Below, piece after piece: positions 25,317 through 38,267 of a DNA stretch of 64,000 nucleotides. The notes beneath the pieces are model-generated. The model made no database searches, was not told the DNA's origin, and was given only the letters and a program-made list of their open reading frames with translations. Each line of letters begins with the position of its first letter. Within the stretch, counting starts at the first letter, position 1. A program made the position numbers and the translations under genes. This DNA is from Epiperipatus broadwayi (lineage: Eukaryota > Onychophora > Udeonychophora > Euonychophora > Peripatidae), in NCBI GenBank assembly GCA_028023455.1, contig JAQFVV010006216.1:3054877-3118876 (forward strand), in the 5' to 3' direction.

Positions 25317-26783
25317 AGTTAATTACCCAAAAAATAATTAATGCACTTTGAACAATGGCAAACTAACTCAGCGCCTAAGAAATCCCAACTAGCTCAATCA
25401 AAAGAATAACAATATATTACGGCTCTAATTAGTGGTAAAAGAATTGACCGACAGAATATTAAGTTTAAAGATAATTTATTTTAACTAAATACTTATTATA
25501 ATTTTTAAACTACTTTTATAACTGCTCAATTAATCTAACAGTGATAGTTCATATAATAACCATATACATACTCTTAAGAACATACAATATAATATAACAA
25601 AGTTTCAAACAATACAAGGTATTTAACACATTCATGTCAATAGTTTGTTTTATGCATGCTGTAGAGTTCATTGGTTTTACTGACTCTGGAGGCTTCAAAT
25701 TATGACAATGGCTATATTAATATCAGAAATGGAGTAAGAAAATGTTATTTATTACCTATAGGATTTTGGACATAGACTTCTTGCTGTTTGTTGCTTCATA
25801 TGAGTTTACCAACCGGTTGGATTAGAGGTTTTGTGGAGGTTCCTATGATTGCTATCTATAATACTCCTATTCAAGAAGTTAGATATCTCTGGTGGTTTAA
25901 AGTTATTAGGCAGGCATCACTTTTATTGGGCATGTTGCTGATGTTCAATCGGACTAAGGCTGGCATCTGGCAGTATGCTTCCGGATAGCTGTTAACACTG
26001 CATTATCATAAAAAACTCTGACTCTGAATACATGAGAAGACTCTTTGTTTAACTGATTGTCCACTCAACTGATTGAATGATGAAAAACTGACTATTTATA
26101 TGAAGACATGTTGTTTAATTAGTTTCTATACCCGCCAGCAATATCCATTGTTGGAAATTCGTCCATTGCTTTTGATTAACTTTTTGGATAAGATTAACTT
26201 TTTGGATAAGATTTTAATTAATTAATCCTGTTTTTAATTAGTAGCTATTGCTAATTCCTGTTTATGAATTTTTACTTAGTAACCATTGCTAATTCTGTTT
26301 TTATATAACTTCTGTGCATTTGCAATATTTGAGGGAATTCCCAATTATACGCTTTCATTTGTTTTTTAATATTTAACTTCCATATTCTCTTTTATCAACA
26401 CGCACACATTTTACCATTCCTTTATTTTTAAAATCAACTTGTTATAAACAATCTTATTTATTTTAAATAAATGGGAAGAGATTTTTTTTTTTTTAACTGA
26501 AATGAAAAGAGATACTTTTAATTTTATGTAAAATATTTATTTTTAAACAGCTATAGTTTTAACTTTTTTTAAGCTAACTTCTCCCCCTTCCAATTACTCT
26601 TTAATACGTAAAACTATGAATTAATTGTTTTTTAGCAAACTGTATTTTGTTTTAAACTAATAATAAAAAAACTCTTCAGACTTCTATAAATTTATTTATT
26701 TTCAAACGAGATGTGAAAATTTTTATTTTTTAATAATTGTAAACACAATTTTCTATGGAGCATTATTATTCATTAGCGGTACA
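25317..26783. repeat. Long direct repeat, copy 2
   Basis: Partner of 20961-22442, by eye around 85-90% identical. It lacks about 80 bases present in copy 1 and has a private 19-base internal duplication (gattaactttttggataa, near 26175-26215). Homology starts abruptly at agttaatt and stops after ggtaca in both copies, which marks real boundaries. Confidence 0.75.
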
Positions 26784-28913
26784 ATATATTGTGTAAATGA
26801 AATTTGAGATAGACTGAGTTTTATAATTTTAAATAATTATTGGGGAAGGCCACTATGTTCAAACACTAAAATTAATTATCATCAGTAATGATTTGTTCTT
26901 TTATCTTGCTAATTCTTAATTAAAAGTCAAATCTTACAGTATAAATACAATTAATCTAGAAGCTTCTTTCAATTAATTTTTCCAGATGTAAAGAGGTCAT
27001 ACAATATCCCGTATTCATTTTTCATATTTTTAAAATAATATAAACTGCTGAAAACTTAATTATTAAATATAAGTATTAAATATAAAAAATAACTATTAAT
27101 TTTGATATTTATTAAATATACATTTATAATATAATTTGTGTGATCTGTGAAACATTTATTTTTATAATTTTTTTTTTTAAAAATTGTTTTTATTTTATTA
27201 AATGACAATATTGAATAATAACAATAATTACGTTTTCAATATTTTGTGTCTGTATATTGTATAGTATATTATTTTTATAATCCCAAAAATAAAAATTTAT
27301 CAATTAGTTTTTTTTTCATTCCTTCATTTTATTTTGATAAAATTCATAGCCACTTTGTAATGTATTTAGAAATTGAAGATTTTTTTTCCACATTAAGATT
27401 TCTGTTAGCTTTTTAATAATATTTATTTAAACAGTACATAATCAACTGAAATGGATTTTAAATAGTTGGAGAATAAAGCAGTTATTTTCTCACTTGTTCA
27501 ATTGCTATTTTTTAGGAAAAATAATGAAATTCCAAATGATGAATTAAAAAAAAATTATAAGAAAAACTCAACTATCATATCTATTAGAGTGCTATATAAA
27601 TGTATTTTCTGTATCATGTTTTTGTTTTTTTCTTTTTAAATGTTTGTGCATTGATTTATTGAAAATCAAATAAAAAATATTTTTGAGTAAGTTTTCAACT
27701 CTTATTATATTAATAAAATCTTTATGGTTTCAAAATTTTAAGTATCATATCATAATTTTCTCTGGATTGTAGAATATTCTGGTTTATTGATGTTTATCTT
27801 GCATTTTGGAATTAAGATTGATTATAAAATTGTTCTCATTGTCAACATTTTTAAGGAACCAAATCACAAGATAAAATTGTTTGCATTAAACTTTTTATAT
27901 GACTTTTTAAAACAAAATGGTATGCCGAAAAATATATTTTAACATATATTTATATACATACAGACATATGGTTTGAACAAAATAATGGGTACTCTTTGGT
28001 ACTCTAATTTGGAATAGGCATCACGTTTAAAATTCAGATCTGCTTATATTTATATGAAATTATATAACCATTTAATAATTTCTGAAGTAATACTGAGTCT
28101 CCTTACTGAGAAAGTCTCAAGTTTTCAAAGAGGTGTTTGTTGAAAGATATCAGTTTTGTATTCTTTGTTTATGAGTGATCTAATGAATTTCAGTAATATT
28201 TAAATCAGTGATGAAGAGGACAGATGTGCAAAGTCATTTTTATTTTTATTAAATGGATTATTGACTGCATAGGCTATATGAATTGGAATATTATCATCTT
28301 GAAAGATATCAGTGTTATCTGAAAAGATTACTTGCACTTTGGAATGAATCTGATCCATGAACTATTTAAATAATCAGCACCTGTGATGCATCTATACAGA
28401 ATTATAATTAGATCAAATTTTGTCTGTTTTACCATATTGATTCACAGTAGAACAATTTCACATTAGTTGATAGATTTCTTATTATGGACACAAATCATTG
28501 TATAGTTGAGATAGATATAAGAAATAATTCTTCTGATCATATGACATATTTTCAGCTCGATCAATATTTGTGGCATAATTATTGTTTGTATATCATAATA
28601 TTCTATATAAGAAAGTTCATTATTTTAAAGTTGTACTTCAGTTATAAATGTATAATAAAATAAGATATAGCAAGGCTTTGTAAAGTGTTGAATTATAAAA
28701 TTTAGCTAATTTATGGCTTTAGTTAATATAACAAATGTAAAAGATTTATATTATCTAACTACTATAAATTCAGGCATATGGTCCTGGTATTTTATATATG
28801 AATATATATTTTTAAATTAAAATATCGTGTGTTAAATATTTTAATATGTTTAGTAAAAATATATGAAATAAATCAATACTAGTATATTGTAAATACTGAA
28901 TTTTAAGATGTAA
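26784..28913. other. XRN1 intron, no feature seen
   Basis: Very AT-rich sequence. No TE domain, reading frame or repeat terminus recognised. Confidence 0.5.
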
Positions 28914-28917
28914 TTAA

Positions 28918-29249
28918 AGGGGATTTGAGCACAGACTTTTAAGCTTCTCTCTTTGTATTAAAATGGACATATTAAGGGCATATATATGAGGAGTCCAGAG
29001 TGACTTAGGTTCAACATGGGTATGACAACAATATTGGCATTGACAACGGTTTGAGCATTTCATCATCAGATTTTCAATGGTATGGATGGCTAAAGAGTTG
29101 GAGGGTGGAGAAGATTGAAGTCTGTCCATTAAAGTTTGAAGATTTTCTATCTTAATATAAACTGAGCACTGATTATATATATATGTGGAAGATGTGTATC
29201 AGTTATGTAAGATGGAGTGGATAGTTGAAAGTCTGTTTTCAAATCCCCT
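28918..29249. mobile_element. 332-bp TTAA-flanked MITE (piggyBac-like target)
   Basis: The terminal inverted repeats are about 23 bp, AGGGGATTTGAGCACAGACT at the left and, inverted, AGGGGATTTGAAAACAGACT at the right. They are bounded on both sides by TTAA (28914-28917 and 29250-29253). A TTAA duplication is the signature of piggyBac insertion. The terminal bases AGGGG differ from the usual CCC start, so the superfamily is inferred from the target only. No coding capacity. Confidence 0.75.
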
Positions 29250-29253
29250 TTAA

Positions 29254-31008
29254 AAATATATGAATAATTATTGTTTTTTTAATAGAAAAAAGATTGCTAA
29301 ATGTTAATAAAGATAGGTCTGAGTTACGATTAATATATTCTAATTTGCAATTATATATTATTAACAGTTTTTTTTTGTTGAGTATCTTCTTAGAAATAAC
29401 GGTAATGGATTTATTTAATATAAGATTTACAAATGTAGTTGATTTAAAATAATAGACATTTCAAATGGGTGCCTGCCAAAAAATATTTCAAATATATGTA
29501 TTAATTGAATTATAGAGTATAGATTTTAAATTATAGATACAATCTTTCTTCTAGATCTGCATTGATATAGAAATTAGTCAAGTGAGAGTAGTATTAGTTA
29601 ATATAGGAAGAAATGGTGACAAGTAAAGTTGAGAAACAGCCAAAATCATTTTATTAATTGTTGAAAAAAAAAAGGTATGGCTTTCCAATGATGTATATTC
29701 GTGATTATCAAGTCTAATATATGCAAATCATAAAGCCAATGTAATTCTCATCTAGATAAATATGGTTTGAGGATGATAATGGTGTTAACTTTTAAGAATT
29801 ATTTAAATATGTAAATAATAAAAGATTTAAAACAGAGAAATGGAATGAGTAAAACATACGAACTAACATCAATATTATTCACTAATTGTAAACATTAAAA
29901 TTTTCAAACTTAACAAGAAAGAATATGTTGTCAACAAATTCAATTTTTTTTTTTTTTTGATTGTAACTTTTTTACATTAATAGCTATATTATAATGATTA
30001 TATTTTGAGGGAATTTATTGTATTTTTATGTGAAAAACATCTTATAATTAGTCAGATATTAGAAGTTAAGATAAAATTATTTTCTTTATTTTTTTATTGG
30101 TTTGTATGTTTCCATAATTACCAGCGGACTAACAGGGTTTATATTTTAAACATTTTTTTTTATTACATTAAATTAATTGCAATTATAACTTATTAGTAAA
30201 TAAATTACAATTTGCAATTAATTTAAAAATTAAATATCGTTAATGATGTCTTTTTAGTGAGTTTTTTCTAGAGATTTATTAAAATGTAATAGACCTCTAT
30301 AAGTTTACATATTTGTTTAAGGTTAAAACCACAAATGTTCTGATTGAGAAGATTTATAATATTGTTTTGAAAACAATAGATTATTCTTATGTGTTGATCT
30401 CTATAGTAATATCCTTATTTGTTTTGTGCCTATTTTTTTTTTATTATAGTGCTTAATAATCATTTGTTCCTTTCATTAATAATAGGTTCTCAATGACAGT
30501 TAGTTTTAACAGTTTAGATTAATTCACCTACCTTTGATTTATAGGCATAACTATTGAGACTACTGCTATATTTGAAATATTAAATACCACCACTCCAGCT
30601 AATCAATTTCCAGCAATTTTACCTATTTTTTAAATAAAGAGATTCAATATTTCTTTATGCCTTCCTGTAACAGAGATATTACTTTCTTAAAGTCATATCT
30701 GTAAATGAGAAAAATTATTATATCAGTGTATCTGTTTCATGCTACATGACAATAAAAATATAATGCTAATATGATAGGTCTTTTTGTTATTTTATTCAAC
30801 TCTTGCACTTATTATTTTTAAAGAATTTGTTCCTTTTTAATATTTTTCTTTGCTTTAAAAAATATTAAATCATATTATTTAGTTTGTGTTATTAATAGTC
30901 TAAAAATTGGAGCATAAAAAATGCTACAATAATAATTTTAATTTTGTTATCATCTTTACATGTAAAATATACTTTTTGAACTCTTTTGGATTTTTTTTTT
31001 TTTTAAAG
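29254..31008. other. XRN1 intron before exon c
   Basis: AT-rich intron. A small inverted repeat (aattaattgcaa / ttgcaattaatt) lies at about 30170-30225. No TE domains recognised. It ends in the T tract preceding the exon c acceptor. Confidence 0.5.
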
Positions 31009-31156
31009 GAATAAATAATAGTTCAATGTATAAAAAAAATTATCTGTCAGGAGATGAAGAAGAGGAAGAAGATGAAGAATCTTTATTTGAAATGGAATTC
31101 AGGCAACATAAGAGAGATTACTATATGAACAAACTTGATTTTGAAGCTGTTACTTT
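31009..31156 (+). CDS. XRN1: XRN1 exon c (acidic run and start of conserved block 2)
   Basis: It is preceded by a long T tract and the acceptor aaag, and followed by donor gtaagt. Its 148 nt are phase 1 in, phase 2 out. It encodes an acidic run (GDEEEEEDEESLFEMEF) followed by RQHKRDYYMNKLDFEAVT. This is the XRN1 hallmark E.EFRQ.KR.YYM.K that opens the second conserved nuclease block. It lies 22 kb downstream of the previous exon, past the Merlin and other insertions. Confidence 0.95.
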
Positions 31157-31559
31157 GTAAGTATTTTGGGCATCAAGAACATCAATCTATATATATATAT
31201 ATATCAGTACGAATATTGTATGTTGAATGCTTATTCTATTTATATTTAATTGGACACTATAAAGTTATCAACTGAATAATTGGTAACTGAAGGTAAAAGA
31301 TGCTAAGAGTCATCAGGTACAATCTAGATTATCATTTAATGATGATATTTTATTTAATTAACTTATTTGTAAATCACTATCTAGTGAAAAAAGATTACAT
31401 AAATTGGAAGTACTTTTAATATTAAAAGAGTATTATCAGACTTAGAGAAAAAGGCAAGAGAAAATATGTAAAGGATCAAATACTGAAAGCATAAGTGGAA
31501 TGTAATTCCTTTTAAATAAAAATGGAAAAACAAAAGCAAAATTAATTATTTGACTTAAT

Positions 31560-31925
31560 GAAAGATACCAAGTGCAGATAATTCAGTTTTATGGCCCCCC
31601 AAATTTTTTATTTTGATAAGAAGTAGAGGATTTTTGAGTAGATTTACATTTGATTAGAGCAAACAACATTTGTCATTTGGGATTTTAATGTTAAAATTGG
31701 AAACTATTTGAAAGATGAAATTTTTTTAGTTGAATTTGTTTATAGAGATAGAAATGAAAGAGGATATAGACTTGAGTTTGCAGAAAATAGAAAAACTATA
31801 TTATTTAATTAGGAAAAATATATACTTTAAAATTGCCAAATACAAATAAATTCATCACTGGGAAGAAATATCAGTTAATGAGTTGTAAGATATATGTTAA
31901 TGCAAAATTAGATAAACAACAATCT
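31560..31925 (+). mobile_element. RTE-clade LINE endonuclease fragment, plus strand
   Basis: The plus strand reads, with frame changes, DFNVKIGNYLKDEIFLVEF, RDRNERGYRLEFAENRKT, then LPNTNKFITGKKYQLMSCKI and YVNAKLDKQ. This is the order of the RTE apurinic-like endonuclease (GDFNAK.G....E.VG.FGYG.RNERG.RL.EFAE.....NT... then NR...D...DHRLVR.K.R...KL). The reverse transcriptase part is missing. Confidence 0.75.
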
Positions 31926-32002
31926 AGTCATTAAATAAACAGTATTAACAGTCAATATCCATTTTATAGAAGTCAAAATATTCAATTCTTTTTACTGTTG
32001 AA

Positions 32003-32294
32003 TTGCTCTTTTTTTTTTTTTTAGCAATTATGTTTATGGTAGTTCTTAGTAGAATGTCAGTTATCTTCTTATTGTTTTAATTATTATTAAATCATCTTTC
32101 AAAGTCCTTCAGTATTTTAAAATGATCAACAAGTTCTAATTTAAATTCATTGGAATATTTCTGATGATTAGTAATATTGACTTTCAATACTGTCTCAATA
32201 ATTTTTACCTCTAGTTTTGCATTAACATGTATTTTATATCTAACTATATGATAATTTCTGTGTTTTAAGAAAACCATAATTTTGAAATACATAT
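32003..32294 (-). mobile_element. RTE-clade LINE, downstream half of a split copy
   Basis: The minus strand reads HRNYHIVRYKIHVNAKLEVK and then FKLELVDHFKILKDFE, the end of the RTE endonuclease and the start of the linker. The sequence up to gaaatac at 32290 aligns with 40842 downward in the other RTE copy. It resumes at 35911, showing that an insertion split this element. Confidence 0.8.
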
Positions 32295-32477
32295 TGAGAC
32301 AGTTATATGCTTCATGGAATACAACAACATAATAGTGTGTGTATATATATAAAAACAAATTTTTTTGTAGATATTTATTTTATTACACTGGAATAGCAGT
32401 TAAGGATTAAGTTAAGTGGGATGATGATGATTTCCATCAACCAAGTTCACCCCAGTTTGTTTTTTCATACCATTACA
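32295..32477 (+). repeat. 5' LTR (internally deleted)
   Basis: Its first ~110 bases match the first ~110 bases of the 3' LTR (catacaacaatgtagtagt-like, then acaaatttttttgtagat). Its last ~60 match the end of the 3' LTR (gatgatttccatca, ttcaccccagtttgttt). About 2.3 kb between them is missing. It ends cattaca and is followed by aatggcttcccaactgtgag, a possible primer-binding region. Confidence 0.65.
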
Positions 32478-33428
32478 AATGGCTTCCCAACTGTGAGCCT
32501 AATGATGATCAAAGTACTGGTAGTCATTATTACAAAATTGCTACTCAACTTGATTTCAATATAACTGAGAAAGAAAAAAGTATGCATTTTATGCAAAATT
32601 AATATTAAAAAAAAGTTACTGTGAAATATGTGGCAAGAGTATTGATGATTATAAATTAGATTAGAGCTCTGATGAAGACTGCTGGACAGTTGAAACTGTA
32701 AGGAAAATAAAGAAGGTTAAGAAAATTTGTTTGCATTGATGTGTATATGAAAGAAGTGTTATAAGAAATATATATATATATTATTATAAATTATAAAATA
32801 GTAGTTTTAATGTATATTTAAGGAGTTTCTATTTAAAATAGAATAGAAAATCTATGATTTTAGAGATTGCATTGTGTTTTTGACTGTTTGAGTTAGTTTA
32901 ATTGTACATTCAGTTTTGATAATGGATAAAAGATTTTGTCATTGGCTTGAGGATACAATGTTTTCATGCAACTCCAAGGAGTGTTCTATCACAGGCATTG
33001 CTCCAACCCATTTTCATATTTCTTATTGTTTATCATAGTGCAGTTATCATCGTCCTACCTTGATCTCAGCCTTTAAATTTCCAAGAAAAAGAGCAAAGCA
33101 TAGTTTTGTATTTCCCAGCTACTAAGACTCAAAGGAGCAGGGCTTTGCAAAGATGTTTGCATTTTTATTTCATATCAAGGTTGCATCTTATGCTCTCTTG
33201 GTGTTTATGCTGCACTATATACTTATAGTCCAATGGCTGAATTCTTTAGCTTGAATGGCAGGTCACCATTCATTCTGATAGCTGTCAGATATGTAAAATA
33301 ATTGATGAATACATAGGTTGAGGTATGAACTTTGTTTTGATTAAATATGTATATTATGTAAAATATTATTAGGTATGTGTTTCATTTCTCTTTTCCTCTT
33401 TCCCATGATGAGGGATATGAGATGGTAA

Positions 33429-35906
33429 TGTGTCTCATGGCATACAACAATGTAGTAGTATGTGATATAAACACAAACAAATTTTTTTGTAGATAATTTA
33501 TTATATTATACTGGAATAACAGTAAAGGATTAAATAATAATTTTAAATTTAAAAAATTATTATAAACTTTAGTTTTAAATCAAGCATTTAAAAAGGTCTA
33601 TTTAATATTTTATTAATTCTGATTTTGATAATTAAAAATAAAAGAAATCTAAAACAGGCTTGTTTTCATATAATAGATAATACCAATAATTGTAAAATTC
33701 CTCTCTATTTTATTAGATTAAGAAATTTTTTAAAAATTGAAGCTTGTGATAAAATCCTATAATCTGATGTTGTTTAAAGGATTAAAAATACTTTTAGATA
33801 AAAATTTGGTATTTAATTAAAGTGAATTAAAAAAAAAATTCTTTAACTTTTTTTTTTAGTGAAGCTAAAGAAAACTTACATTTAATTACTGTGTTTTTAA
33901 AATTCCATGATATAGTATAAAAAGATGGATTTAAAAAGATTACAATAGCATGGTAGCATGATTTACTATTAGTGATAACTGAAGGCAAGACAGTGCAAGT
34001 CAGCTGCTGCTAGTATCACAGTGGTATAGTTTGAATTCACATTGAAGCGAGGCCCTCATAGCTCATATTGTGTACTGGATGGTATGCCTGAAGTCTCAAA
34101 TTGTAGTTTGAATGGAGCTGACTGAATAGCAACAGTTGTCTGATTTATACTTTGCCTGGAAATGTCAATAGGACATTATACTATATTACATTCATGATTT
34201 TAATGGATCAGCTTACCAAGATAGTCCAGAGCTAATTGGCTTGCTGAAGGATTATCATGATATGACTATACATATGCTGTGTCATCTATAGGCAGACAAA
34301 GTTATTGCATCAAATATATAGAGTGCTTACAGAAGACCTACTTCCCAAACAGATATTAGTTGGTGAGTAACAAAAAAAAAAATTTATTGAAATGATATTT
34401 TAAATAATTAACTTCCCCATTAAAATCTCTAAGTTACAAGTTTAAAAATAATAAGCTTTGTGTTGAATTAGATGTCTAAAAACAGAATTGATTCTAATTA
34501 ATATTTTACAATTGAAATTTAAAAAAAGAAACTCTAAAAATCTTTTTATATTGGAGAACAAAAGAACTTGTTAGCAATCTTTTTAAAGATGTTTATAATT
34601 AAGAGTAATCTAGAAGAAAAAAAAAACGTTTATGAAGGATTGTAGAAGAATCAATATATATTTTTTTGTTTTAAAGAAAAACAACTTTTATTTAAAACAT
34701 ACTAATAACTTTGATTTATAAAAAGAATAGTAATACACACGTGTGTACATTGGTTTTATGTATATATATATTTTTTAACATGGAATTAATTTTCTTGTAA
34801 AAAAATATAACTTTAATAAGTTTATTTTTTATTTTGAAAAGCCAGTGTGTGTGCACAAATTTGATTAGGTACACGTATATATTAAAATCACTCATCAATC
34901 ACATATATGTTAAAATTAATTATTGTGTATTATAAAAATGAATTTTTATTATTGGTTTATGACAACTCTAAAATGTTAATTTTTTATTATTATACAGCAC
35001 ATCTGTGAGCTTATACTTATATAAATATGTTTTATGTAAACCTATTGATATATATGTAAATTATAATGTAGTAGCATATTTTTTTTTTGTATTATTGTAA
35101 TCAAAATCAGAATGATGTATATATATTTATAGCATAGCATACATATTTTTCATTTATTGTTATTGTTTTTAATTAATAAATTCATCTTTTATTGTTATTC
35201 CGGTGAAATTATTTAATCCTAAAATAGGTTTAAAATTATTATATGTTGGTATTATCTTTTGCTGACAGTAACAATTATAGACCTCTTTGCTCTCTGAGCT
35301 GGATTTGTCGGTCAGTTGTATGGATTGGGGTTTATGTTTAGTGTTATGGACATCCAATAATGATCATTTCATTACTTCTCTAATGCTGGATAACACAAAG
35401 GTACATGCTCTAAAATCCATGCACTAAATTTTATTTTAATTTTAATTAGTTATTAAGTTTATAGTTGGCCAGTACATTATTGGTACAAAATGGTCAGGGC
35501 ATTAATGATGATCAGCATGTTTCTGTATCCAAGCATTATTTTTTTTAATTGTTATATTCTGATGGATTAGAACTTAAGTTTGTGCATCCAAATTATTATT
35601 TATATAATCTGTCCTAAGATTAGCAGCAACTAAATAATTAGCCTGGTCTGTAATGAACCATTTTCAAATCCAGTCACAAGATTGCATGTTGATTTTATTT
35701 TTTTGGTCATTCGTGATGATGAATTATTATTATTATTCTCTGTAATGCTGGTGAACTTATAGTTAGTCTTTGTTTTTGCTGATGTTTTATGCTCATATTC
35801 ATTATATTCATTGTATATTTAAATTTGATTCATTAACCGAGGATGATGATAATGATGATTTCCATCACTCCAGGTTCACTTCAGTTTGTTTCTTTGTACT
35901 GTTATA
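33429..35906 (+). repeat. 3' LTR, 2.48 kb
   Basis: It is preceded by a purine-rich gatgagggatatgagatgg tract. It is homologous along its length to the solo LTR at 61129-63611: tagtttgaattcacat-like blocks near 34030/61790, tttatagttggccagtac near 35460/63080, and aatccagtcacaagattg near 35670/63270. Small open frames inside, such as 34716-34898, are not conserved between copies. Confidence 0.7.
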
Positions 35907-35910
35907 ATAT

Positions 35911-36490
35911 TTTCTATTAGTCAAAATATAATCCAATTGCGATATCTTTATTTGGATAGTTCCACATCCATTTCTGTTTTAAACTTTTTTTCAAGAAAGA
36001 ATTCATATAGTTTTTTTTTTTTTTACAAATTCTACTAGCCTGTATCTTCTCTCATTTTTGTCATCATATCCAAATTTGCTCTCAGATCTTTCATCATTTA
36101 ATTGTTTACCTATTCTAGCATTAAAAACTTCCATAATATTTTTAAAATGTGTTTGATATAATTAAAAGCATTTTATACATCTGTATAAAAATCTTCTAGT
36201 AATAGCCCGAATTATCTGCATTTTGTAGCATCCTTTAATTTGAATAACTAATCTTCCTTCTGTTTGATATGTCATCAATCTCCACAATACTTTTCTTTCA
36301 TTTTTTGTCTATAATGAACCCCACTTCATTGGTACTTTCAATACGTATTCCTTTATAATAAGGTACATGTCCACTTTTCAAGTCAATTCTTTCTTCTATC
36401 TTCACAACGTCTTAACATCTCATTTAATATTAGACAATTTTTGTAATCTTGCTTTACTTGAAAGTGATCTGCTGTGGTAGGTTGATAAGA
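35911..36490 (-). mobile_element. RTE-clade LINE, upstream half of a split copy
   Basis: The minus strand reads, with frame changes, EVGFIIDKKMKESIVEIDD, NARIGK, ERSESKFGYD, DKNERRYRLVEFVKK and ELSK..YRNWIIF. These are consecutive pieces of the RTE endonuclease. Together with 32003-32294 they restore the order seen in the copy at 40256-41110. Dead: many stops. Confidence 0.8.
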
Positions 36491-38263
36491 GATTGTGATG
36501 TAGGCCAGTTGAAAATTGCTAGGTCAGTATATTAATTATTCTGGATTATATTTTAGAATAAAATTTATCATGAAATATTGTTTACTTTGTTATTAAATAA
36601 TAATAAAAAACCTCATGCAAATTAATTGTGTAATAAAAAGAAATGATCAAATATTTGTTTTTATGTTTATGTTAATTGTAAAACTGAAACAAAATATCTT
36701 AATTATTGTTTTGCTTTGAAATTTTCACATTATTTCCTTCCTTTGCTTGTAAAATTATATTTATTTTAGAAACATGAATATTTTAAAAATAAATCAGTTT
36801 TCATGTGTAAGTCTTTTATCATTAAAAAAAGTGGACCAAAAATTAAATGTTATTTTTATTTTAATATTTTAGAAATTTTCTTTCAGTTTTAGTTTAAATG
36901 TTAACTTGGAAATTACAAGAATAAAAATAGAATAATTCTAAATTCATTAAAGAAGATATTTAAATATTATATTTGATATTAAAAATAAATAGACATTTTT
37001 ATGATGTTAATAATTTAACAAAAATTAAGAGAAATTAAAAACTTTATGAAGGAAATATTTAATACTGTAATAGTTCTAGTTGCTTAAGAAAAAATAATTG
37101 AACAAAAACTTAAGATTTAAAACTGAAAATTTAAGAAAAATTTAGTATCATATCAGATATAAATTTTGCTTAATAAAATATAGATAAACTACATGCTTCA
37201 TAAAACTGTCCTGACTTTATCAAAGATTAAAATTGAATGGAAAATAAAAGATTTAGGGGAAATTTATATTATGTTAATAGAAATATATTTTTAATAAATA
37301 ATAATAATGGAGCCAATAAACATCACATGACCACCACCTCTTATGCTTGTGTATAACTGTTGTTAAAACAGGCACTAGATGGGGATTTTATGCACAAGCC
37401 TTCTGGCATCCATTGATTACTCTAGCTTGCTGTGTGTGGCAATACGTATAGTGAGTTTAGCCTGAATAATAATGGAATAGAATTTGAAATAAAATCTTGA
37501 ATTGGTTTTTTTTTTACTAACAAACAAATGATTTATTTAAACATGTGAATAAATTTTTGTAATATTTTTGGAACTTGGGGTAAGTCTGGTATAATAGAAC
37601 TATAGATCTGAAATTTATTTTTCTTTATTAATCATTATTTTGTTAGTTATAAAATTAAAAAGTTTAAATATTATTATGAAATTATTTGACAGATTTATTA
37701 TTATTTATATGATCATATAAATACATTATTTTATAGTGACTTGTTTTATTATTTATGAAATTTATATAAATTATAAACTTCAATTAATAAAATTAATATA
37801 TTTGTCTATGTTAGATTGATGATCAAAATCAATATTCCACATTGAAATTTTTGCCACAGTTTGGAATAGAATTCAAAGTATCTGATTTGTATTATTTAAA
37901 TTCTGATATCATTTTGTAATTTATATCAAACAAAATTTTTTTCTGTTTATATTCATATTAAATAGATTATTGTTGTATAATTTTGATAAATATATAAAGC
38001 ATCATAAAAATAAAGAATTGAATTTCTGAATTGAACTGAAGTTTGAATTTTAACTAAAAACAAATTTACAAATTTAAGAAAAAAGTGTTTGCTCTCTAAT
38101 ATCAATCTGTTGATTAAATATTTCTGTTTTTAATCTTACTGATGATATTTCAAACTATTTTTTTTTTAATTATGTTTTCATACAAATAAATACTTATTTA
38201 TTTCTTTATATATATATATATAATTTGTTTTTAAATAACAATTTCAATTACAAAAAAGTTATT
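36491..38263. other. XRN1 intron, mostly featureless
   Basis: AT-rich intron. A GC-richer patch at 37305-37465 has no reading frame or termini I can define. A (ta)n run lies at about 38208-38222. Confidence 0.5.
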
Positions 38264-38267
38264 TGCA

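Larger units (their letters stand above)
32295..35906 (+). mobile_element. Non-autonomous LTR retroelement, 3.6 kb, inside an RTE LINE
   Basis: The element starts TGAGACAG and ends CTGTTATA (decayed from a TTACA-type end). It is flanked by the 4-bp duplication atat at 32291-32294 and 35907-35910. Removing it and one copy of atat restores the RTE sequence found at 40.8 kb. Layout: a shortened 5' LTR (32295-32477), an internal region of about 950 bp (32478-33428) with no retroviral-type gene, and a 2.48-kb 3' LTR (33429-35906). Two relatives lie at 38.27-39.92 and 61.13-63.61 kb. Confidence 0.75.

Noticed and set aside
20961-26783. Reading the 1.47-kb direct repeats as the two LTRs of one retrotransposon
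   Set aside because: Neither copy begins TG or ends CA, no polypurine tract precedes copy 2, no target duplication flanks the pair and no gag-pol domain lies between.
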